Shown here piece after piece: positions 1 to 9,153 of a DNA stretch of 64,000 bases. Both the position numbers and the translations under genes were made by a program. Under the pieces are notes generated by a model, which was not told the origin of the DNA, did not search any database, and saw nothing but the letters and a program-made list of their open reading frames with translations. The DNA comes from Osedax fenrisi. Lineage: Eukaryota > Annelida > Polychaeta > Sabellida > Siboglinidae. Within the stretch, counting starts at the first letter, position 1; each line of letters starts with the position of its first letter. The DNA lies in NCBI GenBank assembly GCA_964019155.1, contig OZ025243.1, forward strand, positions 23,468,944-23,532,943. Direction: 5' to 3'.

Positions 1-230
1 TAAATATAAAAATATATACATATACAATTGATAGGTGTTATACTTTATCATAGAGATAGAGAAAAGCTCTCTAGCTATATGTCCTTTATGCATAATTATA
101 TATTAATTACAACTGGATTACAACTAAAACAAATTGTACTAAAACGCAGTTGTAATCCAGTTGTAATTTTATAATATTTATTTGTATATAATATACTTAA
201 TGTTATACTTTGATACTATAGTATAGTATA

Positions 231-232
<2 letters not shown>
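1..232. repeat. Dispersed repeat R1, copy 1
   Basis: About 225 bp that recurs in direct orientation at 663-870. Shared landmarks in order are the block with gagaaaagctctctagct, the phrase atgtcctttat, and the run tgtaattttataatatttat followed by tatataatatacttaa. The copy contains a perfect hairpin. It has no coding potential and runs off the left edge of the window. Confidence 0.7.
105..168. repeat. Perfect inverted repeat (hairpin)
   Basis: The arm attacaactggattacaact (106-125) is the exact reverse complement of the sequence at 148-167, with a 22-base loop. It lies inside repeat R1. The motif cagttgtaatt also occurs in the second copy and at the inner end of the nearby foldback, so it may be a transposon-end remnant. 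Confidence 0.7.

Positions 233-268
<36 letters not shown>
233..268. repeat. (AT)n microsatellite
   Basis: Uninterrupted AT dinucleotide run. Similar shorter runs occur at about 1700-1780, 3015-3045, 3905-3935, 4935-4958, 7546-7645, 15530-15610 and 17022-17055. Confidence 0.9.
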
Positions 269-272
<4 letters not shown>

Positions 273-409
273 GTATATTCACACGCACAGATACACACAC
301 ACAAACACACACATATATTATAGATATACATAGATACTATATAGTTGGTCTACCACATATCTATAAATAGATATGCATAGCATAAAAAGATTCTATTATA
401 GCATACATG

Positions 410-648
410 TTGTGATAATGTGTGAAATGAAGGTTACGACAAGACACGCCCAAATGTCGTCGCCAATTGCATCACCCATTGCATCACCCACTGCGCAGAT
501 TATTGTGTATGGCGCGAAAATTGAAATTAACGGTATTGTTTATTTATTTCCTTATATGTACACTTCCTTTTATTCTACTTCCTTAAAGACAACTCGTAAA
601 TATTTAGATTATATATCATATATACTACGAGTTGATTTAATAAGGTAA
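410..648. other. GC-richer segment with ambiguous coding potential
   Basis: This segment is clearly less AT-rich than its surroundings. The plus strand is open from 373 to 648 and contains a duplicated 12-base unit encoding SPIA. The minus strand is open over about 390-550 with an acidic GDAMGDAIGDD stretch behind a possible acceptor (gcgcag). It also holds tggcgcgaaaa, similar to an E2F site, and gacacgccc. I cannot choose between an exon on either strand and a regulatory segment, and I recognise no family. Confidence 0.25.
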
Positions 649-662
649 TATAATAATCTTAG

Positions 663-870
663 TGTTAAATATAAACATATATACTTATATAATTGTTAAG
701 TGTTATCCTTTATCATAGAGCTAGAGAAAAGCTCTCTAGCTCTATGTCCTTTATCCAGAATTATATATAATAATATTTTGTGATGTACTAAACGCAGTTG
801 TAATTCTGTTGTAATTTTATAATATTTATTTGTATATAATATACTTAATTTTATAGTTTGATACTATATA
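663..870. repeat. Dispersed repeat R1, copy 2
   Basis: Diverged direct repeat of 1-225 with small substitutions and a shortened centre. The hairpin of copy 1 is only partly kept. Its right end merges into the left arm of the foldback at 820-1606, which suggests that R1 and the foldback are parts of one repeat family. Confidence 0.65.
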
Positions 871-1606
871 TATATAATATATATTATATTTTATAATTTA
901 TATATTATAATCAATAATTGATATTAAATATTCAAAATAATAATGTATTTATAGTACAAATTTAGGTTTTAAAGATTGTTATTAATATTTTGTTGCTCAG
1001 TTGTAATTGTATAACAATGCATAACCTTGCATACATATACCAGTAGTAATTTAAATACATTCAAAATTAATGTGTTTACTGCAGTAATAATTTAATAAGT
1101 AGTAATATATCCTGTTATAATATACATATACCATTATTACTACATGTATATTATAAATCGGCATTCAAGTCTTATATATAATTAGTAATTAAACTTAATA
1201 TTTTAATATAAGGTATTTTTACTCAATTTTGTAAAACTATTTACAAAATATATTAAAACATAATATTTTAACATAAGGCATTTTTTTAGAAATTTATGAA
1301 ATAATCATATTAATATTATACTATATTATACCATATTATACTATATATTATATATAATATCAAAGTTTCAAATTATTTTTAACATGTGTAAATATGTATT
1401 ATGCATTATTAATAAAATTACAACTGGTTTACTACTAGGCAAATCAAAATTAATAACAATCTTTAAAACCTAGAATTTTACAATAAATACATTATTATTT
1501 TGATTATTTAATATCACTTATTTATTATAATATATAATATATATTATATATATATATATAGTATACAAATATTAAATTAAGTATATTATATACAAATAAA
1601 TATTAT
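820..1606. repeat. Foldback (long inverted-repeat) element
   Basis: The left arm (about 820-1025) and right arm (about 1399-1606) are reverse complements along about 200 bases. They share ataatatttatttgtatata, caaaataataatgtattta and ggttttaaagattgttatta. A roughly 370-base AT-rich centre carries no ORF. The form fits a non-autonomous foldback or MITE. No target duplication could be fixed because the flanks are low complexity. Confidence 0.6.
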
Positions 1607-1693
1607 AATATGTATACATATATAATATAAACATTATATGGGAATATATATAAGTTATAATTATAATATCTATAGATAACATACAACTATTAA

Positions 1694-1734
<41 letters not shown>

Positions 1735-1737
1735 TTA

Positions 1738-1787
<50 letters not shown>

Positions 1788-2500
1788 TATATAATTATAT
1801 ATTAATAATTATTAATAATATATTATTTTAATAATTATTCAATTTTAATTTACTAATTATTAATTCTTTATCAATACTTATTATTAATTAATAACAATTA
1901 ATTATATATTAATAATTATTAATTATATATTATCTTAATAATTATTTATCAATAATAATTTTTTAGTAATAATAATTAATTGTATATTAGTAATTATTAT
2001 TTATATATTATTCTACTAATAATTACGCGCTAAGTTAGGTGAATATTATTATATTTAACTTATGACTCATGAAACATGAATAATGCTGATAAGATAATTT
2101 ATTATGCACACAGTTATCTAGGTCAGAAAGGGATTATAATTATACAATGCTTGCTTGATTACTATGCATTTATATTCACATATAAAAACATGTGTACAGT
2201 GTACGACGTACATTGTACGTCGTACATATACAGATATGCGTGTAACCATATATGGTATATTAAGTATATCATATACAAATAAATATTATACTATGTATAC
2301 TATTATTCAATTATAATTATTAAGTAATAATAATTAATTGTATATTATTAATTATTATTTATATATTATTCTAATAATTATTCAATTATAATTGACTAAT
2401 TAATAATTATTTATCAATACTTATATATAATACATATACTTATTATTAATTAATAACAATTAATTATATATTATTAATTATTAATTATATATTATATATC
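1607..2500. other. AT-rich intergenic DNA
   Basis: Almost pure A/T with AT microsatellites and many ttattaatta permutations. The only distinctive item is a dyad at about 2200-2228, gtacgacgtac facing gtacgtcgtac. The related string gacgtacgtcgtacg recurs near 6136. I see no gene here. Confidence 0.6.
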
Positions 2501-2505
2501 ATTTA

Positions 2506-2655
2506 TGTTATCCGGGAGGCCTCCGGTTATCTAGACGTCCTCCGTATGCTATCCGGGATCGCCTCCGGTATCGTCTTCGTGAATGCCATGTATCTAAACT
2601 TGTTGGCCAGCTTCTAGTCCGACAAATTGAATGGTCAAGATGCATAAGTTATAAG
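2506..2655 (+). pseudogene. Partial copy of small Arg-rich exon (copy 1 of 3)
   Basis: About 110 bases nearly identical to 2829-2940, including cgtgaatgccatgtatctaa and gttggccagcttctagtccg. This copy lacks the splice acceptor and the first third of the exon, and has an extra internal duplication of tatccggga..gcctccgg. The reading frame continues past the position where copy 2 stops. It is best read as a truncated duplicate of the exon at 2734-2923. The protein family is not recognised. Confidence 0.5.
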
Positions 2656-2733
2656 TTAGTATACACATATAAACATTAATTATATTATAGTGTCATAATA
2701 ATTGATTTATTAATATACAATTTATAATTTCAG

Positions 2734-2923
2734 GATAATTAAGATCATCAGTAGTTTTCTTCCTGCTTGGCTAGATGAATATCTTCATGAATATGTTCAA
2801 AATCATCTCCGTTACCGCCCTAGACGTCCTCTGTATGCTATCCGTGATCGCCTCCGGTATCGTATTCGTGAATGCCATGTATCTAAACTTGTTGGCCAGC
2901 TTCTAGTCCGACAAATTAAATAG
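2734..2923 (+). CDS. Candidate terminal exon, small Arg/Tyr-rich protein (copy 2 of 3)
   Basis: A pyrimidine-rich acceptor (tttataatttcag) precedes an open frame of about 62 codons ending in TAG at 2921-2923. The frame contains PAWLDEYLHEYVQNH, then an Arg-rich stretch (RPRRPLYAIRDRLRYRIR), then KLVGQLLVRQIK. Base composition is much more GC-rich than the flanks, as expected for coding sequence. The exon exists in three versions within 1.4 kb, of which this is the most complete. I do not recognise the family. The basic helix-like middle could bind nucleic acid, but that is only inference. An upstream exon is not identified. Confidence 0.4.
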
Positions 2924-3010
2924 TCAAGATACAGAAGTTTGTATTTAATGTATCTCCATACATATATATATATCCACTGTACACCTATATATATATAACT
3001 TCTTATATAC

Positions 3011-3044
<34 letters not shown>

Positions 3045-3289
3045 TTATATAACTATACATAGTACGTGCATGTATGTGTGTGTAATTATGTAAAATCTAT
3101 ATATAAACTAGTACCGGCATTTGTCTAATTTTAATCCCCTCATGACCTAGATTAATATACACTATGATGCAATATAGTACACATGTTAAATTTTGTTATG
3201 TTTTACAATTACATTCATAAATATTTATTAATAGGGTGTACATGATATACCTAAGTGTATATATATTCGCATATATGTAAGTTATAGTA

Positions 3290-3720
3290 TAAAATGACGA
3301 CCTTGCCATTACCAATGATGCGTCACCAGTGATGAGTCATACCTCTACCTAAAACCACCATTGGTTCAACATACACCTATAATCAGTTGTAAATTACCTC
3401 CTATACACGATGTTCATTTATAAAGTATGCCGCCCGTCATGTATAGCCATATATATATATATATATCATGTTGCTATCCGTAATGGACCAGTCCGTACAG
3501 CTTAGCATACTGGAACGTTCCATATCTAGCTAACGAACTAGATATCGGACGTCCCATTATGTCACATGTTTACTGCTTTAGGAATCAGTTTGACGCACGC
3601 ACTGCGTGTGTGCCTAGGGAAAGCAGCCCTCCCTGATTGGCTAAGGGATAAATGTACTACGCGATACCTTGCACCTTTTGCACTTGTATGGTCCAGCTAG
3701 TCTATTATTCATTATACACA
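3290..3720. promoter_or_regulatory. GC-richer island with regulatory-looking motifs
   Basis: An island of ordinary base composition in AT-rich DNA without a convincing ORF. It contains tgagtcat (AP-1-like), tggaacgttcca (a perfect GAAnnTTC heat-shock-type dyad at about 3511-3522), the dyad atatctagctaacgaactagatat, and gattggctaa (an inverted CCAAT box). It lies between copies 2 and 3 of the small exon and could be their promoter region. That role is inference. Confidence 0.25.
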
Positions 3721-3769
3721 ACTAGTTACAGTATACACATATACATATGATTGTGTCATCATAATTAAT

Positions 3770-3895
3770 TTATATTAATATACAATTTATAATTTCAGAA
3801 TAAACAAAATGATCTTCCTGCTTGGCTATGGTGAATATCTCCATGAATATGTTAAAGATCATCTCTAGGATCCGGTATCGTCTTCGTGAATTTCG
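3770..3895 (+). pseudogene. Degenerate copy of small exon (copy 3 of 3)
   Basis: Shares the intron end of copy 2 (tatacaatttataatttcag) and then cttcctgcttggct.., gaatatct.catgaatatgtt and tccggtatcgtcttcgtgaat. A TAG interrupts the frame after the first third, the Arg-rich centre is deleted, and the right end runs into an AT microsatellite. The duplicated unit therefore includes intron plus exon, showing DNA-level duplication rather than retrocopying. Confidence 0.5.
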
Positions 3896-3936
<41 letters not shown>

Positions 3937-4184
3937 GGAAGTATACACTGTGATAATTAATGAACATAAACCTCTATATTCGCATACTATATACTATATA
4001 TGTATATTATAATCATATATATGATCGTATATTTATACATACTTGTATTATTATCATTATAAATCTACCCTTGAATTCCCAGTTTATTATTATATATATT
4101 ATTCACGTGTTATATCATATCCGTATTTTGTGTATTGTTCCTGTAATAAATGAATGAATTGTTTTACGTTTCTTTTTTACTGTG

Positions 4185-4430
4185 TATGGGTAAAAATATA
4201 CGTTCCACTAGGTGTTTATTTATGGGTAAAAATATACGTTCCACTAGGTGTTTATTAAGGGTAAAAATATACGTTCCACTATGTGTTTATTTATGGGTGA
4301 AAATATACGTTCCACTAGGTGTTTATTTATGGGTAAAAATATACGTTTCACTAATTGTTATTTATGTGTAAAAATAAACATTCCACTAGGTGTTTACTTA
4401 TGGGTAAAATAATACGTTCCACTATTGATT
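4185..4430. repeat. 36-bp minisatellite, about seven copies
   Basis: Unit close to tatgggtaaaaatatacg + ttccactaggtgtttatt, repeating every 35-36 bases from 4185 to about 4430 with increasing divergence to the right. The unit length is a multiple of three, so the repeat translates as a repetitive peptide, but nothing else supports it being coding. Confidence 0.85.
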
Positions 4431-4436
4431 TTTTAT

Positions 4437-4558
4437 AAAAGGAAACCGTTTATCTGCTCACAAACTACCTATGATTCAACCACCTACTGGAACATATTAT
4501 TTGACTTATAATGTTACGTTGCGGCAACTAGTTTCTGGTTGCTTGGGTCATAGTTCAT
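4437..4558 (+). CDS. Candidate small terminal exon, unknown protein
   Basis: Behind a possible acceptor (ttgattttttataaaag) a frame of about 39 codons stays open to TGA at 4556-4558. It encodes a mixed, protein-like sequence including HKLPMIQPPTGTYYLTYN and RQLVSGCLGH, with base composition above background. It sits immediately left of the Harbinger insertion. No partner exon and no family were recognised, so chance is possible. Confidence 0.25.
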
Positions 4559-4622
4559 GATATGTCATGAGTAGAAGACATGATATATCTAGACAGATAT
4601 ATTATTGCAATTAAATACGTAA

Positions 4623-4762
4623 AGGTGCGTTCACACCAAAAATTTCCGCTGGAAATTTCTGCTAGAAATTTCTGATGGAAATTTCCGGTGGAAATTTCTT
4701 GCTTCCGTTCACACTGGATATTAAATTTCCGCTGGAAATTTCTGATGGAAATTTCAATATAC
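4623..4762 (+). repeat. Left terminal and sub-terminal repeats of Harbinger element
   Basis: The terminal inverted repeat begins at 4623. After it, ggaaatttc and variants (gctggaaatttc, gatggaaatttc, ggtggaaatttc) recur seven or more times up to 4762. Such sub-terminal motif clusters are typical transposase or accessory-protein binding sites. That function is inferred. Confidence 0.7.
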
Positions 4763-4931
4763 CATAATAATGTGATAACGCGAACTATGATACATGGGAT
4801 TAAATACTAGGGGGTATTTTATGTCAATGTGATAATCATATGATCAGAGTTTTATCAATATTTTAGTAAACATATATTAATATTCATTTTTGAGTTATAT
4901 GTGTTTTAGGGTTAAATTAGGGTGTTTAAAA

Positions 4932-4962
<31 letters not shown>

Positions 4963-4989
4963 GAACGGCCTTTCCAATCACATGATTGT

Positions 4990-5250
4990 CTTTATTAGCA
5001 TTTGGAGTATCGTTTTCTGAAAGATCGATATGGAGTAATGGGATGATTCAGAGAAGAACATTTAAGATGTCAGGATCATTTTAGATGCTTAAAGAATTTA
5101 AGAGGGAATACATAGCACAATTTAAAAATGAAAAGAAATGAACGAATTATCTTATTTCAGTTGTAATGAAAGTACGGGTAACGCAAGAGAGATTCGCAAT
5201 GAAGTTAATTAATGAAGTCAATTAATGAATTTTATTCAAATGAAGGCGCG
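4990..5250 (+). pseudogene. Possible transposase relic
   Basis: Two overlapping plus-strand frames each give part of a sequence resembling the start of a Harbinger transposase region (FREEH.. followed in another frame by RTFKMSGSF.MLKEF). Stops interrupt all frames. The match is a short pattern judged by eye and may be wrong. If real, the transposase gene is dead in this copy. Confidence 0.2.
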
Positions 5251-5322
5251 GTTGATTGGCAGTTAGAAAAATGATATTTGTTTTTAATTGTATAATACAT
5301 TACATGTCAAATATATACAATT

Positions 5323-5417
5323 TTATTTATTTTCATTTTCTTGTTTCTCTAGGTGTTTCATTACAACTTCTTGTAATTCTTGCTGACATTTCATTATTCG
5401 TATTCTATTTTCTAATC
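5323..5417 (-). CDS. C-terminal coiled-coil exon of the MADF-like gene
   Basis: Reading leftwards, a possible acceptor (aattaatag at 5418-5420) precedes an open frame with LENRIRIMKCQQELQEVVMK and then HLEKQENENK and TAA at 5323-5325. The heptad-like spacing suggests a short coiled coil, common at the C-terminus of Harbinger MADF partner proteins. Its reading phase (two bases completing a split codon) matches the donor phase of the MADF exon at 6597-6733. Direct splicing would give a protein shorter than is usual, so a middle exon may be missing or unrecognised. The plus-strand frame at 5256-5438 is its shadow. Confidence 0.4.
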
Positions 5418-5604
5418 CTATTAATTTTAAATAAATGATATAAATAAACGATGACAATTATTTATATATATATATATATTATTATTAAATCTGCATTGAT
5501 GAATTAAATAGAGATCTAAAATTTATATATATTGGCAATCACATACATATATAAACACACACACGCACACATACACACATACACATACATATACACATAC
5601 ACAT

Positions 5605-5610
<6 letters not shown>

Positions 5611-5655
<45 letters not shown>
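5611..5655. repeat. (CA)n/(TA)n microsatellite inside Harbinger element
   Basis: A run of acacacatac-type repeats from about 5555 passes into pure (AT)n. It lies in the presumed intron of the MADF-like gene. Confidence 0.85.
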
Positions 5656-5661
<6 letters not shown>

Positions 5662-6217
5662 CCTATTTATATATCATATATTATATGTATATATATATAT
5701 TATTTTATACATCACAAGTATAATAATACATAATATAATCATATACAAAAGTACATATATATTATATATCATCATGGGTATATATTATATATTATATACT
5801 ATATAACCATTACCATGTTATCAATATTATTGTACATTGTATGATTCATATGCATTGATATATGAATAATATTCACTGAATATAAACATATTCTCTATTT
5901 ATAAAACTATTTATAACTGTCGCGCGCTCACCGCCCGCCTAATTTGCTGGTAACATTTTGAATACCGTTCCCAACTCTATTATTTATCTAGTGTATTTCA
6001 TTTTCAAGTATTGAATCTATACATATTATATAATATATAATTTATATATCAATTTATGAAATATTCTTTTCATATGATAATAATAGTACGATTGAATAAA
6101 TTATTTATACCGGTTTTACAAAACTCGACTCGATCGACGTACGTCGTACGCCATTTTTACGTATCTATATAATAATTATATATACCTGTATTTAATATAA
6201 ATATCATAATAGTAACT

Positions 6218-6368
6218 AGGTACATAAATTATGTATACGGTCTTTAATTCGTATAATGGTATATACCACTAGTTAATAGTACTTTCATAATAGGTACCTA
6301 AATTATGTATACGGTCTTTAATTCGTATAATGGTATATACCACTAGTTAATAGTACTTTCATAATAGG
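6218..6368. repeat. 74-bp tandem duplication
   Basis: The block aggtac(a/c)taaattatgtat, acggtctttaattcg, tataatggtatataccacta, gttaatagtactttcataat occurs twice with a 74-base period and almost no change, implying a recent event inside the Harbinger element. Confidence 0.85.
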
Positions 6369-6596
6369 TTTCGTTATTGTATATTATTTTAAATATAATT
6401 TATTTTAAAATATATTTATAATATTTACGATTTTACATAGTAATTATACCCCAAACTAAATATATTAGCAATGAATAATTATTTTTAAATATATAATTAT
6501 TATAAATATATATTATTTGAAATATATGTTATAATATAATATATATTCAATATAATATAATATTAAATATTGTACATATTTTAAAATAACAAACCA

Positions 6597-6733
6597 TTTA
6601 AATTCAATTCTCCTGCTATCGTATCCATAACTGCAGTTCTTTTGTTTTTTTTACGATAGTCTATACTATATTTATTCCATAAACATTTATTATCTCTATA
6701 TTTACTTATTATGTTATGTAATAATGTATCCAT
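6597..6733 (-). CDS. MADF/Myb-SANT-like DNA-binding exon of Harbinger element
   Basis: On the minus strand an ATG at 6733 opens a frame beginning MDTLLHNIISKYRDNKCLWN and continuing with KYSIDYRKKNKRTAVMDTIA. The pattern of hydrophobics plus a central LW, a basic YRKKNKR stretch and a final W/M..IA position fits a MADF (Myb/SANT-like) domain, the DNA-binding partner protein encoded beside the transposase in PIF/Harbinger elements. A donor-like gtttgt follows about 46 codons in, in the phase required by the exon at 5323-5417; otherwise TAA follows directly. Length compares with the first half of a typical MADF domain protein. Position inside the terminal repeats supports the assignment. Confidence in domain identity is moderate. 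Confidence 0.5.
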
Positions 6734-6839
6734 AATGTAAATAAAATAAAATGTATATAATAATTTTAAAATAATAAATACAAATTTAAATAATAAATTA
6801 TGTCAAAGTTTATTCAGGTATAAAATACCCGGATGATTA

Positions 6840-7015
6840 TCATTTACATCGGAAATTCACAAATAAATTCAACATGTTGAGTTTCATTTCCGATGGAATT
6901 TCCGACGGAAATTGCATCGGAAATTGAGTCGTTCATACCTATTTCCATCAGAAATTTCCTCTATACCCATTTCCTCCGGAAATTTCCAGCGGAAATTTTT
7001 GGTGTGAATGCACCT
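6840..7015 (-). repeat. Right terminal and sub-terminal repeats of Harbinger element
   Basis: Mirrors the left end. Multiple ggaaatt/aatttcc motifs occupy 6850-7000, then the terminal repeat ends at 7015, followed by TAA. The sub-terminal cluster is more diverged than on the left. Confidence 0.7.
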
Positions 7016-7018
7016 TAA

Positions 7019-7543
7019 GAATCGGATGTGCGTAAATTTAATTCCATAGCTTAAAACCAGTGTAACTAATTGTCCAATAAGTCATTAATGTATATATATA
7101 TATATATATGATCAAATGTATCTTCTAAATAAAAGTTGATTAAAATATGTATTTTACTTCATTATAATTAAATGTGTACATATAATAATTAATAATAACT
7201 ATTATTAAATATTCTACAATACATTATTAAATATTTATTTTAATATATAAAAATAATAGTATTTGTATTTTCTTAATAAAAATTTATAAAAGTTTATATA
7301 ATCGTATAATAAAAGTATCCACTAACTATAATTAAAGTAAATATAAATTAATTTAAATTAAATTGGTAAGGATTTGAGGTAGCATATATTGTTATCAAGA
7401 AATAATATATTCAATATATTCAATACAATTATAGATTAGAATGTTACTTCAGTATTTGATAAAAAAAGTTCATTTAATTATTAATTTTAATATAAATATA
7501 TATGTGTGTTAAATATGTATAATTAGTATATAACTTATATATC

Positions 7544-7592
<49 letters not shown>

Positions 7593-7601
7593 CTATATTA
7601 T

Positions 7602-7645
<44 letters not shown>

Positions 7646-8500
7646 TAATATGTTGATTAGTCTAACTTAAATAATTTTGAATGGGTAACATTTGATAACT
7701 ATTACATGGGTCAAACTCTGCTTTACACATCGTCACATTTACTGTATATGTATATAAATAAACTATTGTATATTAATATATATACCTAATTATATAATAA
7801 GTAAATAAATGTATAGTATTAACATATTAAATATTATATTTTATATTATACAATTATTTATTATATATATATATGTATAATATTTTGATACATTTTATAT
7901 CACATCTTTAGAAATCATTTTAATTTTGATATTAATAATATTCAGTTTAACTTAATGAGATACATTTAAAAATACAATATATATATATATATATATATAT
8001 ATTTATCACTTTAACTATTAATATATATATAAACTAACTTAAACTAATTATAAAATATGCACCATATAAATAACTTAATATGGGGAACGCAGTGAGGGTA
8101 GAAGTTCAGTTAAATAATAATTATGAATAGTATATATATATATATAATATTTAACAAGTAAGTAAATTAATTTTTAGAAGGGAACGTTATTTCATAGAAC
8201 ACCAATAATAAGTTAAAGGGATTTAGTAGATGAATGGTCAAATTGGTAAATTGATAAATAATCAAGAATTAAGCACAGTATGGAATGCTTTAAATATGAG
8301 CAAGATATATTGATAAGATACCAGCATAAAATGGAAGAGTAGTCTATACATGATCATGTAAGTATTGTTCTAATTCAATCTCCCACTTGCTATACTACAC
8401 ATATCGAGTCATATATATTCCCTTTCTAATTGCATTACATTATTATTTTATATTTCATTCTTATTATATCCACTTAGTTGCGTTAGTTTTTTATTTTGTT
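7019..8500. other. AT-rich intergenic DNA
   Basis: No ORF or recognisable exon. It contains long AT runs at 7546-7587, 7607-7645 and 7979-8000. From about 8080 the composition becomes less extreme and may be the untranslated leader of the LINE that follows. Confidence 0.5.
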
Positions 8501-8544
8501 TTTTGTGTGGTTGTTATTTTTTATTTTTATTATTTATATAAATA

Positions 8545-8566
8545 GTCACTACAATATTGTAGTGAC
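8545..8566. promoter_or_regulatory. Perfect 22-bp palindrome upstream of LINE ORF1
   Basis: gtcactacaat is followed directly by its reverse complement attgtagtgac, 115 bases before the LINE ORF1 frame and just after a tatataaata string. It could be a binding site in the element's internal promoter. That role is inferred. Confidence 0.35.
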
Positions 8567-8680
8567 CTTACAAAGAGTATAATCACTTTATAAATGTTTC
8601 TGATAAACATTAATCAATCATCATTACATTTTTAAAATATATAAATGTACAGTTGTTGTTATATATATATATAAGCTATT

Positions 8681-9151
8681 GTGAATAATCATGAAACGTA
8701 CGCTTCAAAAGTACGAAAACCGACAGCCGATGACAACTTCACACTAGTCAACAAGAACGTAAAGAACGTCAAGAACGTCAATAAAGTCAAGACCACGCGC
8801 CGCAATGTAATTACAATTGGAAAAGGTTCTTCTGAAGCATTCGGGAAACCACCAGCTAGACGATATCACTTATTCTTATCTCGTATAAATATTGATGTGA
8901 CTATAGAGTCAATTAAATCATATATATGCAAAGAATTTGAGATTACTTCAGATGAATGCTCGGTCGAGAAAATAATTACTTCGCGTCACTTTGTATCTTC
9001 ATTTAAGGTAAGTCTGATGATTGATAATGTTCAAGATATGTACAACTGTAATAGGTGGCCTAGTGGTATATTGATAAAACGATTTTATAATAAAATAAAT
9101 AAAACGAATATTGACAATAATATTAATGTTAATGTTAATCCAACTAATTGA
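8681..9151 (+). CDS. Non-LTR retrotransposon ORF1 (RNA-binding-like)
   Basis: Open frame of 156 codons ending in TGA at 9149-9151. The N-terminal half is basic with the repeated unit KNV (KNVKNVKNVNKVK). From about residue 60 it contains RRYHLFLSRI followed by a conserved pattern ending SSFKVSLMIDNV and RWPSGILIKRFY. This resembles the RRM-like domain of ORF1 proteins in CR1-group LINEs, which bind element RNA. No in-frame ATG exists: the frame opens after TAA at 8672-8674, and its first near-cognate codon is GTG at 8681. Either translation starts at a non-AUG codon, or the true start was lost. It precedes ORF2 by two bases. Confidence 0.7.
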   Translation: MNNHETYASKVRKPTADDNFTLVNKNVKNVKNVNKVKTTRRNVITIGKGSSEAFGKPPARRYHLFLSRINIDVTIESIKSYICKEFEITSDECSVEKIITSRHFVSSFKVSLMIDNVQDMYNCNRWPSGILIKRFYNKINKTNIDNNINVNVNPTN

Positions 9152-9153
9152 TA

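Larger units (their letters stand above)
4620..7018. mobile_element. PIF/Harbinger-type DNA transposon with TAA target duplication
   Basis: The element spans 4623-7015. The left end AGGTGCGTTCACACC continues into aaaaatttccgctggaaatt. The right end is the reverse complement, ggaaatttttggtgtgaatg followed by CACCT. Both are flanked by TAA (4620-4622 and 7016-7018). Three-base TAA/TTA duplications and a second gene for a Myb/MADF-like protein are hallmarks of PIF/Harbinger. Sub-terminal repeats of the ggaaatttc type occur at both ends. Inside are a minus-strand MADF-like exon, a minus-strand coiled-coil exon and only a weak transposase trace, so this copy is probably non-autonomous. Terminal repeats are about 40 bases with a few mismatches. 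Confidence 0.75.

Noticed and set aside
4150..4371. Repetitive 73-codon ORF
   Set aside because: Explained entirely by the 36-bp minisatellite, whose length is a multiple of three.
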